DNA from: Leadbettera azotonutricia ZAS-9
Lineage (GTDB): Bacteria > Spirochaetota > Spirochaetia > Treponematales > Breznakiellaceae
Assembly (NCBI RefSeq): GCF_000214355.1
Contig: NC_015577.1
Location: forward strand, 3,784,288-3,848,287
DNA length: 64,000 nt
Direction of reading: 5' to 3'
Shown: one piece after another, positions 53,491 to 62,042 of the stretch
Layout of the letters: each line of letters opens with the position of its first letter
How positions within the stretch are numbered: the stretch's first letter is position 1
Made by a program: the position numbers and the translations under genes
Notes under the pieces: generated by a model
Database searches by the model: none
What the model was told of the DNA's origin: nothing
Seen by the model: only the letters and a program-made list of their open reading frames with translations

Positions 53491-53640
53491 GTTCTCTTAA
53501 GGAATTGGACTCGGGGCTTAATACCTTTTTAACCGCCCCAAGGCTTCCACGCGTGAGCGTGTTCTTGGGTATTAACCCCCTCGCCACGAATAAATTGTAT
53601 CACGAAATAATCCGGCGCCTTTTATATTTGCCCCATAAAT
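53461..53640. repeat. GC-rich hairpin repeat ending in CCCCCTCGCCACGAAT
   Basis: It contains CCCCGCGGCAAGCCGCG and ACGCGTGAGCGT hairpins and the CCCCCTCGCCACGAAT core (53579-53594). In one frame it spells a spurious protein ending PRLPRVSVFLGINPLATNKL, a sequence I have seen as a false gene in unrelated genomes, so this is a widely spread non-coding repeat behind toxin genes. Confidence 0.65.
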
Positions 53641-53673
53641 GACCTGTTGCCAACGCAAAGAGGAACGGCAAGA

Positions 53674-53684
53674 GTGCCTGGCAC
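53674..53684. repeat. GTGCCTGGCAC palindrome, downstream of the Rpn gene
   Basis: A perfect copy of the 11-bp palindrome, preceded by CAACGCAAAG and followed by CCC. The same context lies on the other side of the Rpn gene at 54632. Confidence 0.6.
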
Positions 53685-53706
53685 CCCTATTAGGCTTTCA
53701 AGGCTT

Positions 53707-54561
53707 TTATTTTCCAGCTGTCTTGGTGGCTTTTGTTTGGGCTAATTTCTCTTCAATCTGCCCTGCTGTGTAGCCTTGCTTTACGAGTTCCAAAACTATG
53801 CTTTTGCCTTCTTCACGGCCTTCTTCACGACCCTCTTCGCGGCTGACTTCCATGGCTTCCTCTGTACTCCATTCGGTTAACAACATATTAAGCACCTCCG
53901 ATGCATTTTCTTCCAGGAATTGACGCAAGATATTGTGTTCTATGCAATAGTTGATTGCTTCCCTAAAAGCACGTTTGTTATCGGGAATGGTTTTGGTGTA
54001 TTCCCGGACTTTTTCAACAAAAGCGCTGTATCCATTGAGTTCTTCACTCCTTTCCAATATTGTCTCGTTGTGACCAGTATTGATATTATACACCCTGGCA
54101 ACAAGTTCCAGCCCCACCGGCATTTCGGTTTTGTCCGTCAAATCCCCCAGCTTCTTGAAAGCATTGGACAATTTTAAAGTAGCTTGATCCGGGTATGGAT
54201 CAGTGCCGTTGTATAGCACTATGAACTCGGGCCAGGGGATGGAAACCAGATCTTTGGCGTATATCTTTTTCCTGTCTATTATTTTTTCGTATACCCTGGC
54301 AATGTACAAAAGCAATCTGAGGGGCATATTCTCATTTATCGTGCTTTGGTGCTCTATAAGGACAACCAGCCTGTTATCCACAGTGAATGAAAGGTCATTG
54401 ATTTGATCCTTAAAAATCACGTCGCTTAAGGTATTGATGTCGATGGACACATTAGGGGGCAGCGTAACCCCTTCCAGTGCACTGTATAGACTCCGCAAAA
54501 CATCAGAGTCATTAAAGAGCAGCGAAAATACGCTATTTTTATACTCCCGATTCGCACCCAT
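53707..54561 (-). CDS. Rpn-family recombination-promoting nuclease (PD-(D/E)XK)
   Basis: A 284-aa nuclease. The core shows Asp in INDLSFTVDNRLVVLIEHQS (near residue 65) with Glu in LIEHQS, the family form of the PD-(D/E)XK site. The next block is MPLRLLLYIARVYEK, then IPWPEFIVLYNG. The C-terminal tail has REEGREEGREEG and a short helix (VKQGYTAGQIEEKL) typical of Rpn proteins. The start at 54561 (MGANREYKN) is chosen as the family begins just before YKNSVFSLLF; 12 more codons upstream are open. It cleaves DNA and promotes recA-independent recombination in relatives. Flanked by GTGCCTGGCAC repeats. Confidence 0.87.
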   Translation of the reverse strand: MGANREYKNSVFSLLFNDSDVLRSLYSALEGVTLPPNVSIDINTLSDVIFKDQINDLSFTVDNRLVVLIEHQSTINENMPLRLLLYIARVYEKIIDRKKIYAKDLVSIPWPEFIVLYNGTDPYPDQATLKLSNAFKKLGDLTDKTEMPVGLELVARVYNINTGHNETILERSEELNGYSAFVEKVREYTKTIPDNKRAFREAINYCIEHNILRQFLEENASEVLNMLLTEWSTEEAMEVSREEGREEGREEGKSIVLELVKQGYTAGQIEEKLAQTKATKTAGK

Positions 54562-54631
54562 AGAAACCCCTGACATTAATAATACCAAATTTTTCATGGA
54601 TTTTCAATGCTTTTTTACCGGCAACGCAAAA

Positions 54632-54642
54632 GTGCCTGGCAC
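54632..54642. repeat. GTGCCTGGCAC palindrome, upstream of the Rpn gene
   Basis: A perfect copy preceded by GGCAACGCAAAA. With the copy at 53674 it brackets the Rpn gene in the same orientation. Confidence 0.6.
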
Positions 54643-54731
54643 CGATTGGGATTAAGGGTGCGAGAACTTGTTTTTTTATCAATTTTGATATAGAGTTAGT
54701 ACATATTGAAAACCGCTTTCAGGAGGTAACC

Positions 54732-54959
54732 ATGTTGCTAACAATTCAAGGTTTTTTTGTAGAGGGCAAATTCATCTCCAATGAAGCAGTAAAAATCCCC
54801 GACCATAAAAAAGCCATAGTAACTATACTCGAAGAAGATACTGCTAAAACTAACAAAATGGCTGAATGGAAGGAATGCCTACGTCTCCTTGACGAAAGCA
54901 TGGACGAAGAAGTACCCGACTTCCCACGGGCAAATTTGCACCGCGAATTTGCACTATGA
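54732..54959 (+). CDS. antitoxin of a VapBC-type module
   Basis: A 75-aa protein with a strong AGGAGG. The first 35 residues form a small beta domain (IQGFFVEGKFISNEAVKIPD then KAIVTILEE) as in AbrB/DUF-type antitoxins, followed by a charged helix and DFPRANLHREFAL. Its stop overlaps the next ATG. Its toxin is broken. Confidence 0.7.
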   Translation: MLLTIQGFFVEGKFISNEAVKIPDHKKAIVTILEEDTAKTNKMAEWKECLRLLDESMDEEVPDFPRANLHREFAL

Positions 54960-55229
54960 TCGTCTATTACGAAGTCCGAAGGGGCTTATTATCCACAAAC
55001 GCTCCCATTAAAACCGCCACATTTAACCAGTTTTGCAAAATCCACGAAGTAGGAAACCTCCTAGATAGCCGCCAAAATATACACCAGCCTGTCAAAGCAA
55101 GGCAAGATTGTAGAAGATGCCGACATATTGATCGCTGCCTATTGCCTACAGCATGATTTTACCCTCGTTACAAACAATATACAGCATTTTGAAAACATAG
55201 ATACCCTAAAATACGAAGACTGGGCATAA
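54956..55229 (+). pseudogene. vapC pseudogene, truncated and frameshifted
   Basis: The first frame reads IVYYEVRRGLLSTNAPIKTA then FNQFCKIHEV, the middle of a PIN toxin. After about 55065 the match moves to another frame: IYTSLSKQGKIVEDADILIA, LQHDFTLVTNNIQHFENID, ending at 55229. The N-terminal Asp strand is missing and there is at least one indel. Confidence 0.8.
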
Positions 55230-55281
55230 CAGTACAGCAACGCAGGCATCCCCTTCTAAATCCTTCCTCTCCCCTTTATAC

Positions 55282-55297
55282 TGTTTCACGTGAAACA
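55282..55297. promoter_or_regulatory. parS site 1 (ParB-binding centromere)
   Basis: TGTTTCACGTGAAACA, a perfect 16-bp palindrome equal to the bacterial parS consensus. Its GTG (55290) is the apparent start codon of the lipase gene. Confidence 0.85.
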
Positions 55298-56090
55298 TAT
55301 TGAGCTGAAATACCCCCTCCTGCTGATTCACGGGGCGGGGTTCAGGGACAAGACCATGGGCATCAATTACTGGGGCAGGATACCCCGGTATCTGGCCGAA
55401 CAGGGGGTTGCCGTCCATTACGGCGGCACAGACGCCTGGGGAACCCTGGAAAGCAACGGGGAAATGGTTAAGCGGGCGATCCTGGAGACCCTGGACAAGA
55501 CCGGGGCGGAAAAGGTCAATATCATTGCCCATTCCAAAGGCGGCCTGGAGGCGCGGTATGCCATAAGCTGCCTGGGGATGGATTCCAGGGTTGCCTCCCT
55601 GACCACCATGTCCACGCCCCACAGGGGGGTTAAGGCCATGAACACAGCCCTGCAGCTTCCCCTCTGGCTCTACCGCCCTGCTTCTGTCCTTGCGAACCTC
55701 TGGAGCAGGATATTGGGGGATGGGGGGCCTGATTTTTTCCGGGGCAGCCGGCAGCTGGCCGAATATTTTTGCACCGAATTCAACCGGAAATATCCCGATA
55801 AGCCGGGGATTCTCTACCAAAGCTATGCCTCTAAGCTGAAATACTTTTTCGGCGACCCTGCCTATCTGCTTACCTGGATTCTAGTAAAGATCTTTGACGG
55901 CGACAACGACGGCCTGTGCCCGGTAGAGTCCGCCAAATGGGGGGAATTCCGGGGGATCATAACCACCCAGGGATACTTCGGGGTCTCCCATGCGGGCATT
56001 CTGGACTTGTACAGGGTACCGTATAAAGGAGTCCGCATCCCGGAACTATATGTTGCCATTGCAAAGGAACTGGCCGGAAAGGGGCTATGA
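55290..56090 (+). CDS. alpha/beta-hydrolase, lipase/esterase
   Basis: A 266-aa protein. The oxyanion strand KYPLLLIHGAGFRD is at residues 7-20, the nucleophile elbow is AHSKGG (Ser near residue 89), and the C-terminal His may be in GVSHAGILD near 235, with the Asp in FDGDNDGLCP near 210. No signal peptide, so cytosolic. It resembles the triacylglycerol lipases of Pseudomonas/Bacillus type. The GTG start lies inside a parS site and has no ribosome-binding site; a Met at codon 23 (55356) is a fallback. Confidence 0.82.
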   Translation: MKHIELKYPLLLIHGAGFRDKTMGINYWGRIPRYLAEQGVAVHYGGTDAWGTLESNGEMVKRAILETLDKTGAEKVNIIAHSKGGLEARYAISCLGMDSRVASLTTMSTPHRGVKAMNTALQLPLWLYRPASVLANLWSRILGDGGPDFFRGSRQLAEYFCTEFNRKYPDKPGILYQSYASKLKYFFGDPAYLLTWILVKIFDGDNDGLCPVESAKWGEFRGIITTQGYFGVSHAGILDLYRVPYKGVRIPELYVAIAKELAGKGL

Positions 56091-56091
56091 A

Positions 56092-56107
56092 TGTTTCACG
56101 TGAAACA
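56092..56107. promoter_or_regulatory. parS site 2 (ParB-binding centromere)
   Basis: A second exact TGTTTCACGTGAAACA, 810 bp from the first, starting two bases after the lipase stop codon. It lies between convergent genes. Confidence 0.85.
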
Positions 56108-56111
56108 TTGC

Positions 56112-56597
56112 TCAGGCGCCTATGGGGGCGCACACATCAACCCAATCCAGGCTGGCGGAATATTCCTTAAGCTCGTCCATGGTCAGCTCTATGGCCGAAT
56201 TGCCGCTGCCGCAGGCAGGGTAGACGGTTTGGAAGCGTTGGAGGGAAACGTCGAGGTACACTTCTACACCCGGCGGAAGGGCAAAGGGGCAGACACCGCC
56301 TACTGCATGGCCGGTGTATTCCAGGGCTTCGCCGGGGCTGAGCATTTTCGCCTTAAGGTCGAAACGGTCTTTGTACTTCCGGTTGTCCAGCTTCACATCC
56401 CCGGCGGTGACTACTACCATGGCAGCGGGGACGCCGTCCTTTTCTACCCTGAGGGAGATGCTTTTGGCTATGCGGGCGGGGATTACGCCCAGGGCTGCGG
56501 CGGCAAGCGCCACTGTGGCGGTGGATTCTTCCATCACGATAATATCCTTGTCCCTGCCCCACCTGGCAAGGTATTGGCACACCGATTCAATAGACAT
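56112..56597 (-). CDS. YbaK/prolyl-tRNA-editing-family deacylase
   Basis: A 161-aa single-domain protein. The conserved block GHAVGGVCPFALPPGVEVYLD near residue 98 and VKLDNRKYKDRF near 68 place it in the YbaK/ProX group, which removes wrongly attached amino acids (Cys or Ala) from tRNA-Pro. It is cytosolic. Its end lies five bases from parS site 2. Confidence 0.9.
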   Translation of the reverse strand: MSIESVCQYLARWGRDKDIIVMEESTATVALAAAALGVIPARIAKSISLRVEKDGVPAAMVVVTAGDVKLDNRKYKDRFDLKAKMLSPGEALEYTGHAVGGVCPFALPPGVEVYLDVSLQRFQTVYPACGSGNSAIELTMDELKEYSASLDWVDVCAPIGA

Positions 56598-56659
56598 ACC
56601 AGGCCATCCTTTTATTCCTGCATAATCCTGCCAAAAATTTCAAAAAACTTCAAGGGAAG

Positions 56660-56685
56660 GTTTTATTCGTGGCGAGGGGGTATAA
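56660..56685. repeat. inverted copy of the CCCCCTCGCCACGAAT repeat
   Basis: ATTCGTGGCGAGGGGGT here is the reverse complement of the core at 46233 and 53579. It stands in the gap between the YbaK and META genes. Confidence 0.6.
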
Positions 56686-56762
56686 TACTCCGGGGTTGTT
56701 TATAGATTACTAATTTAGTCATATTAAATTAATGCCGGAATTTGCGGCTTTATCCTCAAAAA

Positions 56763-56801
56763 AAGCGGATGAACCGGTACTTTTTCCGTGTCCATCCGCT
56801 T
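56763..56801 (-). terminator. Rho-independent terminator of the META-domain gene
   Basis: AAGCGGATG (56763-56771) and CATCCGCTT (56793-56801) form a 9-bp stem with a 21-base loop; on the minus strand seven T residues follow. Confidence 0.75.
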
Positions 56802-56838
56802 GTTTGTTAGTATGAATTTCTATACAGGCGAATTCCCG

Positions 56839-57342
56839 TTACTGGGCGGTAAAGACCAGAACCCGCTCTGCCCCTGTGTTGTCAGAGCTGTAGAGTTCCA
56901 GGCGGCCTTCGCGGATATCCCAGCGGGCAGCCCGATTCAGGTAAGAGAAGTAGTCGTGCTCCGGGAGATCCTGGGGCTCGCTGATCCCCATCATCAGGGT
57001 GGCGGCGATATTGCCGACAACAAGCGACCGGCCTTCGCCGGGGGTGTACGGACCGAAGTAGCGGTTGGGCGCGCCCATGCCGCTGAGGCGGCCTTCCTCA
57101 AAAGTGAGGGTGTAAGTCCCCTTGAAGCCGGAGGCTTCGAGCTGCTGCCTGTCCAGGCGGATAGTGGCGGAAGGGCCTTTCACTTCCGCCAGTGTCCACT
57201 CCCTGCCCTGGACATCGCTGAAAACCGCGCCGCTGTCTTTGGCTTTTGCCCCGCCGGCGCATGAAGCTGCCAGCATTGCTGCGGCAAGGAGGGCAAGCAA
57301 CCCTGCCATCCTGATGCCTGTTTCTTTAATCCTGCTTTGCAT
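56839..57342 (-). CDS. META-domain lipoprotein (HslJ-like)
   Basis: A 167-aa protein with signal peptide and lipobox (AGLLALLAAAMLAASC, Cys near residue 28). The META domain follows: GREWTLAEVKG, TFEEGRLSGMGAPNRYFGPY, LMMGISEP, YLNRAARWDI, LVFTAQ. It is a lipid-anchored envelope protein; relatives have roles in stress or antibiotic tolerance, none proven here. Confidence 0.85.
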   Translation of the reverse strand: MQSRIKETGIRMAGLLALLAAAMLAASCAGGAKAKDSGAVFSDVQGREWTLAEVKGPSATIRLDRQQLEASGFKGTYTLTFEEGRLSGMGAPNRYFGPYTPGEGRSLVVGNIAATLMMGISEPQDLPEHDYFSYLNRAARWDIREGRLELYSSDNTGAERVLVFTAQ

Positions 57343-57421
57343 TTTTTGCTCCTATGATTATAGTATACATATTAATAAGGCTTTCACCAAATTTGCAGAA
57401 AAATAAAGCAGGGGGTTCGTG

Positions 57422-58105
57422 ATGTATTTTGATTACTATTATGTGGTTCTGGTAGTCCCTACCATTATCCTGTCCCTGATTGCCCAGATCCTGGTGAAGT
57501 CCACCTTTTCAAAATATTCGAAGATCAGGTGCTCCAGGGGCATCACGGGCAAGGATGCTGCCAGCCTGCTGATGCGGGCGAACAATATCAGGGACGTAAG
57601 CATTCAGCAGGTGCGGGGCAATCTGACGGATCATTACGATCCGGGCGCCAAGGTGCTGCGCCTTTCGGATCCTGTCTTCGGCAATCCCTCCATTGCCGCC
57701 GTGGGGGTGGCGGCCCACGAGACCGGCCACGCCATCCAGCATGCCACGTCCTATGGCCCTCTGGCGCTGCGGAGCTCCCTGGTGCCCATAGCGAACATAG
57801 GCTCAACCATCGGGCCCTGGATCGCCATCGCGGGGATTTTCCTGTCGTTCCCTGTTTTGATCAACATCGGGATTGTTCTTTTTGGCGGGGCCGTGGTTTT
57901 CTATTTGATAACCCTGCCCGTGGAATTCAACGCTTCCGCACGGGCCTTGTCGATTCTAAAAAGCAACAATGTACTCAGCGCCGATGAACTTCGGGGAGTG
58001 CGAAAAGTGCTGACCGCCGCAGCCTTGACCTATGTGGCTTCTGCCCTGACAGCCCTGATGAGCTTCGTCAGGCTTATTCTTCTGGCTCAGAGGAGACGGC
58101 GCTAG
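57422..58105 (+). CDS. YugP-type membrane zinc metallopeptidase
   Basis: A 227-aa integral membrane protein with the HETGH zinc site ([14 protein letters not shown]) near residue 97 between a first helix (residues about 5-27) and two later ones (about 125-170). [16 protein letters not shown] near 178 is a family block with the third ligand. The ATG at 57422 follows GGGGG; the GTG just before it is possible. Its last 32 bases overlap the end of gyrA on the other strand. Confidence 0.87.
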   Translation: MYFDYYYVVLVVPTIILSLIAQILVKSTFSKYSKIRCSRGITGKDAASLLMRANNIRDVSIQQVRGNLTDHYDPGAKVLRLSDPVFGNPSIAAVGVAAHETGHAIQHATSYGPLALRSSLVPIANIGSTIGPWIAIAGIFLSFPVLINIGIVLFGGAVVFYLITLPVEFNASARALSILKSNNVLSADELRGVRKVLTAAALTYVASALTALMSFVRLILLAQRRRR

Positions 58106-60611
58106 AGTCATTTTCTTCCAGCGGGAATTCCAGCTGCCCTTCGTCCTGTGCATGGGGGGCTTCTTCCTCCTGGACTATGCGGTCAAGGCCGCTCACGAAG
58201 TCGGGCTTGTCTATGCTGAGGATCTTTACGCCCTGGGCCGAGCGGCCCATCACCCGGATCGAGGCGACTTTGAGCTTGATGGACTTGCCCTGGCTGGTGA
58301 TGCACATGATTTCTTCTTTGTCACGCACGCCTACGCAGCCTACGATTTCCCCGGTCTTTTCGCCCACAGTGTAGATCTTCTGGCCCCCGGTGCCTCGGCC
58401 GTGGGAGGAGAACTCGCTGAAATCCACGCGCTTGCCAAAGCCGTATTCGGAGAGGATGAGCATCTTCTCGTCTTCCGACACCTTGAGGAGGCCGGTGAGC
58501 TCGTCGCCCGAGGCGAGCTTCATGCCGGTGACACCATGGCCCGCGCGGCCCATGGGCCTTACGGCGTCCTCGTGGGTGCGCAGGGCCTGTCCCCGCCTGG
58601 AGATGAGCACCACTTCGTCCTTGCCGCCGGTGAGAAGGGCGCTGACGAGTTCGTCTCCTTCGTCAAGCTTGATGGCGATAATGCCCCGTGTCTTGGCATT
58701 GGAGAATTCGGATGTCTTGACTTTCTTGACCACACCACGGGCGGTACCCATGAGGATGTATTGATCGTCCGAGAAGTCCTTGAAAGACACGATGGCGGTG
58801 ATGTCTTCGTTGGGCGAGACCGTGAGGAGGCTCTTGATGTGGGCGCCCTTGCTGGTGCGGGTTCCCTCGGGAAGCTCGTGAACCTTCATCCAGTAGGCCT
58901 TGCCCTCATTCGTGATGAACATGATGTATTCATGGGTAGAGGCCACAAAGATCTGCTCCACAAAATCGTCTTCCGTAAGCTTGGCGGCTTGCATTCCTTT
59001 GCCGCCCCTGCCCTGGTTCTTATATGCAGAAACAGGCACACGCTTCACATAGCCCAGGTTGGAGATGGTGATCATCATCTCTTCTTTCTTTATGAGGTCT
59101 TCAATGTTGATGTTTTCAACTTCGCCGTTAACAATCTCGGTGCGGCGCTTGTCGCCGTAGCGGCTGGAAATGCTTTTGGTTTCATCTTTGATGACATTGC
59201 GGAGCTTAACGGGATCCGCAAGGAGGTCTTTATAATAGGCGATCTGAATCTGGAGTTCCGCCAATTCAGCCTGGAGCTTCTCGACTTCCAGGGAGGTGAG
59301 GCGGCCCAGCTGCATTTCAACTATGGCCTTGGTCTGGGGTTCCGAAAGGAGGAAGCGTTCCTGCAGTTTTGCCTTGGCTGCGGCGACATCGCGGCTTGCC
59401 TTGATAATGGCCACCACTTCGTCGATGTTCGCCAGGGCGATAACGAGGCCCTCCAATATGTGGGCCCGCTCCTCGGCTTTGCGGAGATCGTACTGGGTAC
59501 GGCGGGTAACGACCTCTACCCGGTGATCCACAAAGTAGCTGACAAGCTCCTTGAGGTTGAGGGTCCGGGGCCTGCCGTTGACCAGGGCGAGATTGATGAT
59601 GCCGAAAGTGGCCTGAAGCTGGGTATTGGCGAAAAGCCGGTTCAATACCACCTTGATAATGGCGCCTTTCTTAAGCTCTATGACTACCCGGATGCCCTCG
59701 CGGTCGGAGGATTCGTCATTGACGTAGGAAACGCCGTCAATCTCTTTATCCCTCACCATGACGCCTATGCGCTCAATGAGGAGCTTCTTGTTCACCCCGT
59801 AGGGTATCTCGTTAAAGACGATTTGCTCTTTGCCCGACTTGGTGGTCTCGATGATAAAGCGGCCCCGGACAAGGATCTTGCCCCTGCCTGTCTTGTAGGC
59901 TTCCCTGATGCCCCTGCGGCCAAAGATGATGCCCCCTGTGGGGAAGTCCGGGCCGTCAATGAACTTCATGAGATCTTCGATGGTAACATCGGGGTTGTCG
60001 ATAAAGGCGCAGACTGCCTCGCAGACTTCCACGAGGTTATGGGGGGCCATATTGGTAGCCATGCCGACGGCGATGCCGCTTGAGCCGTTTATGAGGAGAT
60101 TGGGAACAGCCGCAGGAAGCACCGTAGGTTCAAGCTCTTCTTCTGAAAAATTGGGGGTAAAGTCCACGGTCTCCTTGTTGAGATCCTGGAGCATTTCGTC
60201 GCCGATTTTGGAGAGCTTCGCCTCGGTATAACGCATGGCCGCGGGAGGATCGTCGTCCAATGACCCAAAATTGCCCTGCCCTTGTACCAGAGGGTAGCGG
60301 AGGGAAAAATCCTGGGCCATGCGCACCAGGGCATCGTAGAGGGAAAGATCTCCATGGGGATGGTACTTGCCCATGGTATCGCCGACGATGCGGGCGCACT
60401 TTTTGGTGGTGGCATTGGGGTGGAGGCCCAGCTCGCCCATGGAGAAGAGGAGCCGCCTGTGCACAGGCTTAAGCCCGTCCCTCACGTCCGGGAGCGCCCG
60501 GGAAACAATGACGGACATTGCGTAATTGAGGTAGTCGGTTTTTACTTCGTCTTCTATCGCAACGGGAATAATTTTCCCGGTTGGCACGGGTATATCGGAG
60601 GTTTCAGCCAT
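58074..60611 (-). CDS. gyrA: DNA gyrase subunit A
   Basis: An 845-aa protein. The breakage-reunion domain starts with [21 protein letters not shown] (residues 33-53); the active Tyr is Tyr128 in [10 protein letters not shown]. The C-terminal beta-pinwheel (about 520-810) has the GyrA box QGRGGKG near 555, which separates gyrase from topoisomerase IV. With GyrB it adds negative supercoils. In the quinolone-binding helix [13 protein letters not shown] the residue equal to E. coli Ser83 is Leu89. The acidic tail ([14 protein letters not shown]) is normal. Confidence 0.96.
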   Translation of the reverse strand: MAETSDIPVPTGKIIPVAIEDEVKTDYLNYAMSVIVSRALPDVRDGLKPVHRRLLFSMGELGLHPNATTKKCARIVGDTMGKYHPHGDLSLYDALVRMAQDFSLRYPLVQGQGNFGSLDDDPPAAMRYTEAKLSKIGDEMLQDLNKETVDFTPNFSEEELEPTVLPAAVPNLLINGSSGIAVGMATNMAPHNLVEVCEAVCAFIDNPDVTIEDLMKFIDGPDFPTGGIIFGRRGIREAYKTGRGKILVRGRFIIETTKSGKEQIVFNEIPYGVNKKLLIERIGVMVRDKEIDGVSYVNDESSDREGIRVVIELKKGAIIKVVLNRLFANTQLQATFGIINLALVNGRPRTLNLKELVSYFVDHRVEVVTRRTQYDLRKAEERAHILEGLVIALANIDEVVAIIKASRDVAAAKAKLQERFLLSEPQTKAIVEMQLGRLTSLEVEKLQAELAELQIQIAYYKDLLADPVKLRNVIKDETKSISSRYGDKRRTEIVNGEVENINIEDLIKKEEMMITISNLGYVKRVPVSAYKNQGRGGKGMQAAKLTEDDFVEQIFVASTHEYIMFITNEGKAYWMKVHELPEGTRTSKGAHIKSLLTVSPNEDITAIVSFKDFSDDQYILMGTARGVVKKVKTSEFSNAKTRGIIAIKLDEGDELVSALLTGGKDEVVLISRRGQALRTHEDAVRPMGRAGHGVTGMKLASGDELTGLLKVSEDEKMLILSEYGFGKRVDFSEFSSHGRGTGGQKIYTVGEKTGEIVGCVGVRDKEEIMCITSQGKSIKLKVASIRVMGRSAQGVKILSIDKPDFVSGLDRIVQEEEAPHAQDEGQLEFPLEENDSSAVSSEPEE

Positions 60612-60646
60612 AGCTCAGTGTACTAAATTTGGCAAAAAAAGTCGAG

Positions 60647-60675
60647 TTGCAAAAAATGGGGATGTGGTTTATAAT
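60647..60675 (+). promoter_or_regulatory. promoter of the sugar ABC importer operon
   Basis: TTGCAA (60647-60652) and a consensus TATAAT (60670-60675) are 17 bp apart. AGGAGAG at 60711 is the ribosome-binding site. Confidence 0.7.
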
Positions 60676-60721
60676 ATCTCCAATCAAAGCGGCAACGCTT
60701 AAAATCTAAGAGGAGAGACAC

Positions 60722-62026
60722 ATGAAAAAGTTAGGTATCGCATGCCTACTGGTACTGCTCTCGGCGGCATTTATGCTCACCGGCTGTAGTAAAAAAGAGG
60801 CCCCCGTCCAAGCGGCGGCAGACCCCAATGCTCCTGTCACCATCACGGTATGGTGCTGGGACCCGGCGTTCAATATCTTCGCCATGAAGGAAGCGGAGAA
60901 AATCTACAAACGGGATCGCCCGAATGTCACTATCAATGTTGTTGAAACTCCCTGGGACGATGTCCAGCAAAAGCTCATCACCGGCTTCTCGTCCGGCGAA
61001 ACCAGCAGCCTGGCGGACATTGTACTGATGCAGGACAACGCCATGCAGAAGAACATCATAACCTATCCCTCCAATTTCCTCCCTGTGGGCGACAAGGTCG
61101 ATCTCTCCCAGTTTGCCAAATTCAAGGTTGACGTGGCTGCCTACAATGGCAAGTACTACGGCGTGCCCTTTGATAACGGCACAACCGGCTTCTTTATCCG
61201 GAGCGACATTATTGAACAGGCCGGCCTCAAGGTCGAAGATTTCAATGACACCACATGGGAGCACGTGATTGAATTGGGCAGGATTGTGAAAGCAAAGACA
61301 GGGCTTCCCCTTCTTTCCACCGACGGTACCGGCCCGGACCTCATCATGATCATGCTCCAGAGCGCAGGCACCTGGCTCTTTGATCAGCAGACCGGCAAAA
61401 CCCTCATCACCGGCAACCCTGCCCTTACCAGGGCGGTTGAGCTCTTCATCCAGATGGCCCAGGAAGGAATCCTCTACCTGGCTTCCGACTGGAACGATTA
61501 CATTGCCTCCTTTAACAGGGGCAACGTAGCGGCCACCATCCAGGGCTGTTGGATCATCGGGTCAATCAGCGCCGAGCCTTCCCAGTCAGGGAAGTGGGCC
61601 CTTGTTTCTACCCCCAAGTTCGCCAATATCCAATCGGTCAACTATTCGAGCCAGGGTGGTTCAGGCTGGATGGTTCTTGCCAATTCCAAGAACCCCGACG
61701 TGGCCATGGACTTCCTTGCCAAGACCTTCGCGGGCAGCAAAGAATTCTACGAAATCATTCTGCCCCCCGCGGGCGCCATTGCAACATGGCTTCCTGCGGC
61801 TGATTCTCCGGTTTATTCCCAGCCCGTCGCCTACTTCGGCGGCGACAAAGTCTATGAAAAGCTCATCGACTATGTCGGCAAGGTTCCCAGCGTAAAATAC
61901 GGCGTCTTCAATTATGAAGCCCGCGGCGCGGTGACCAAGGCCATGATGGACATCAGGAACGGCGCCAATCCTGCCGCCGCCCTCAAGGCAGCCCAGGATG
62001 AAGTTGACTTCCTTATAGCTCAGTAA
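60722..62026 (+). CDS. sugar ABC transporter substrate-binding lipoprotein (MalE/UgpB type)
   Basis: A 434-aa protein with signal peptide and lipobox (LLSAAFMLTGC, Cys22). Family 1 solute-binding domains follow, with TITVWCWDPAFNIFAMKEA near residue 41 and the GVPFDNGTTGFFIRSDI hinge near 145. It captures a sugar outside the membrane and passes it to the two permeases that follow. No ATPase gene is in the operon, so a shared MsmK/MalK-type ATPase must serve it. A hairpin after its stop likely lowers expression of the permeases. Confidence 0.93.
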   Translation: MKKLGIACLLVLLSAAFMLTGCSKKEAPVQAAADPNAPVTITVWCWDPAFNIFAMKEAEKIYKRDRPNVTINVVETPWDDVQQKLITGFSSGETSSLADIVLMQDNAMQKNIITYPSNFLPVGDKVDLSQFAKFKVDVAAYNGKYYGVPFDNGTTGFFIRSDIIEQAGLKVEDFNDTTWEHVIELGRIVKAKTGLPLLSTDGTGPDLIMIMLQSAGTWLFDQQTGKTLITGNPALTRAVELFIQMAQEGILYLASDWNDYIASFNRGNVAATIQGCWIIGSISAEPSQSGKWALVSTPKFANIQSVNYSSQGGSGWMVLANSKNPDVAMDFLAKTFAGSKEFYEIILPPAGAIATWLPAADSPVYSQPVAYFGGDKVYEKLIDYVGKVPSVKYGVFNYEARGAVTKAMMDIRNGANPAAALKAAQDEVDFLIAQ

Positions 62027-62042
62027 CATGTTCTAGCTTGTG

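Noticed and set aside
53244-53642. A 132-codon gene
   Set aside because: Its first part is the vapC fragment and its second part is the hairpin repeat; the fusion is accidental.
53820-53850. Short repeats in the Rpn gene as a slippage switch
   Set aside because: The REEG repeats keep the frame and are usual in Rpn tails; nothing suggests phase variation.
56091-56705. A 204-codon gene beginning at the second parS site
   Set aside because: It is antisense to the YbaK-family gene; its first residues (MFHVKH) are only the parS palindrome translated.
58152-60083. A 643-codon open frame on the plus strand
   Set aside because: It lies wholly antisense to gyrA, whose motifs are certain. It arises from the codon bias of the opposite strand and has no domain.
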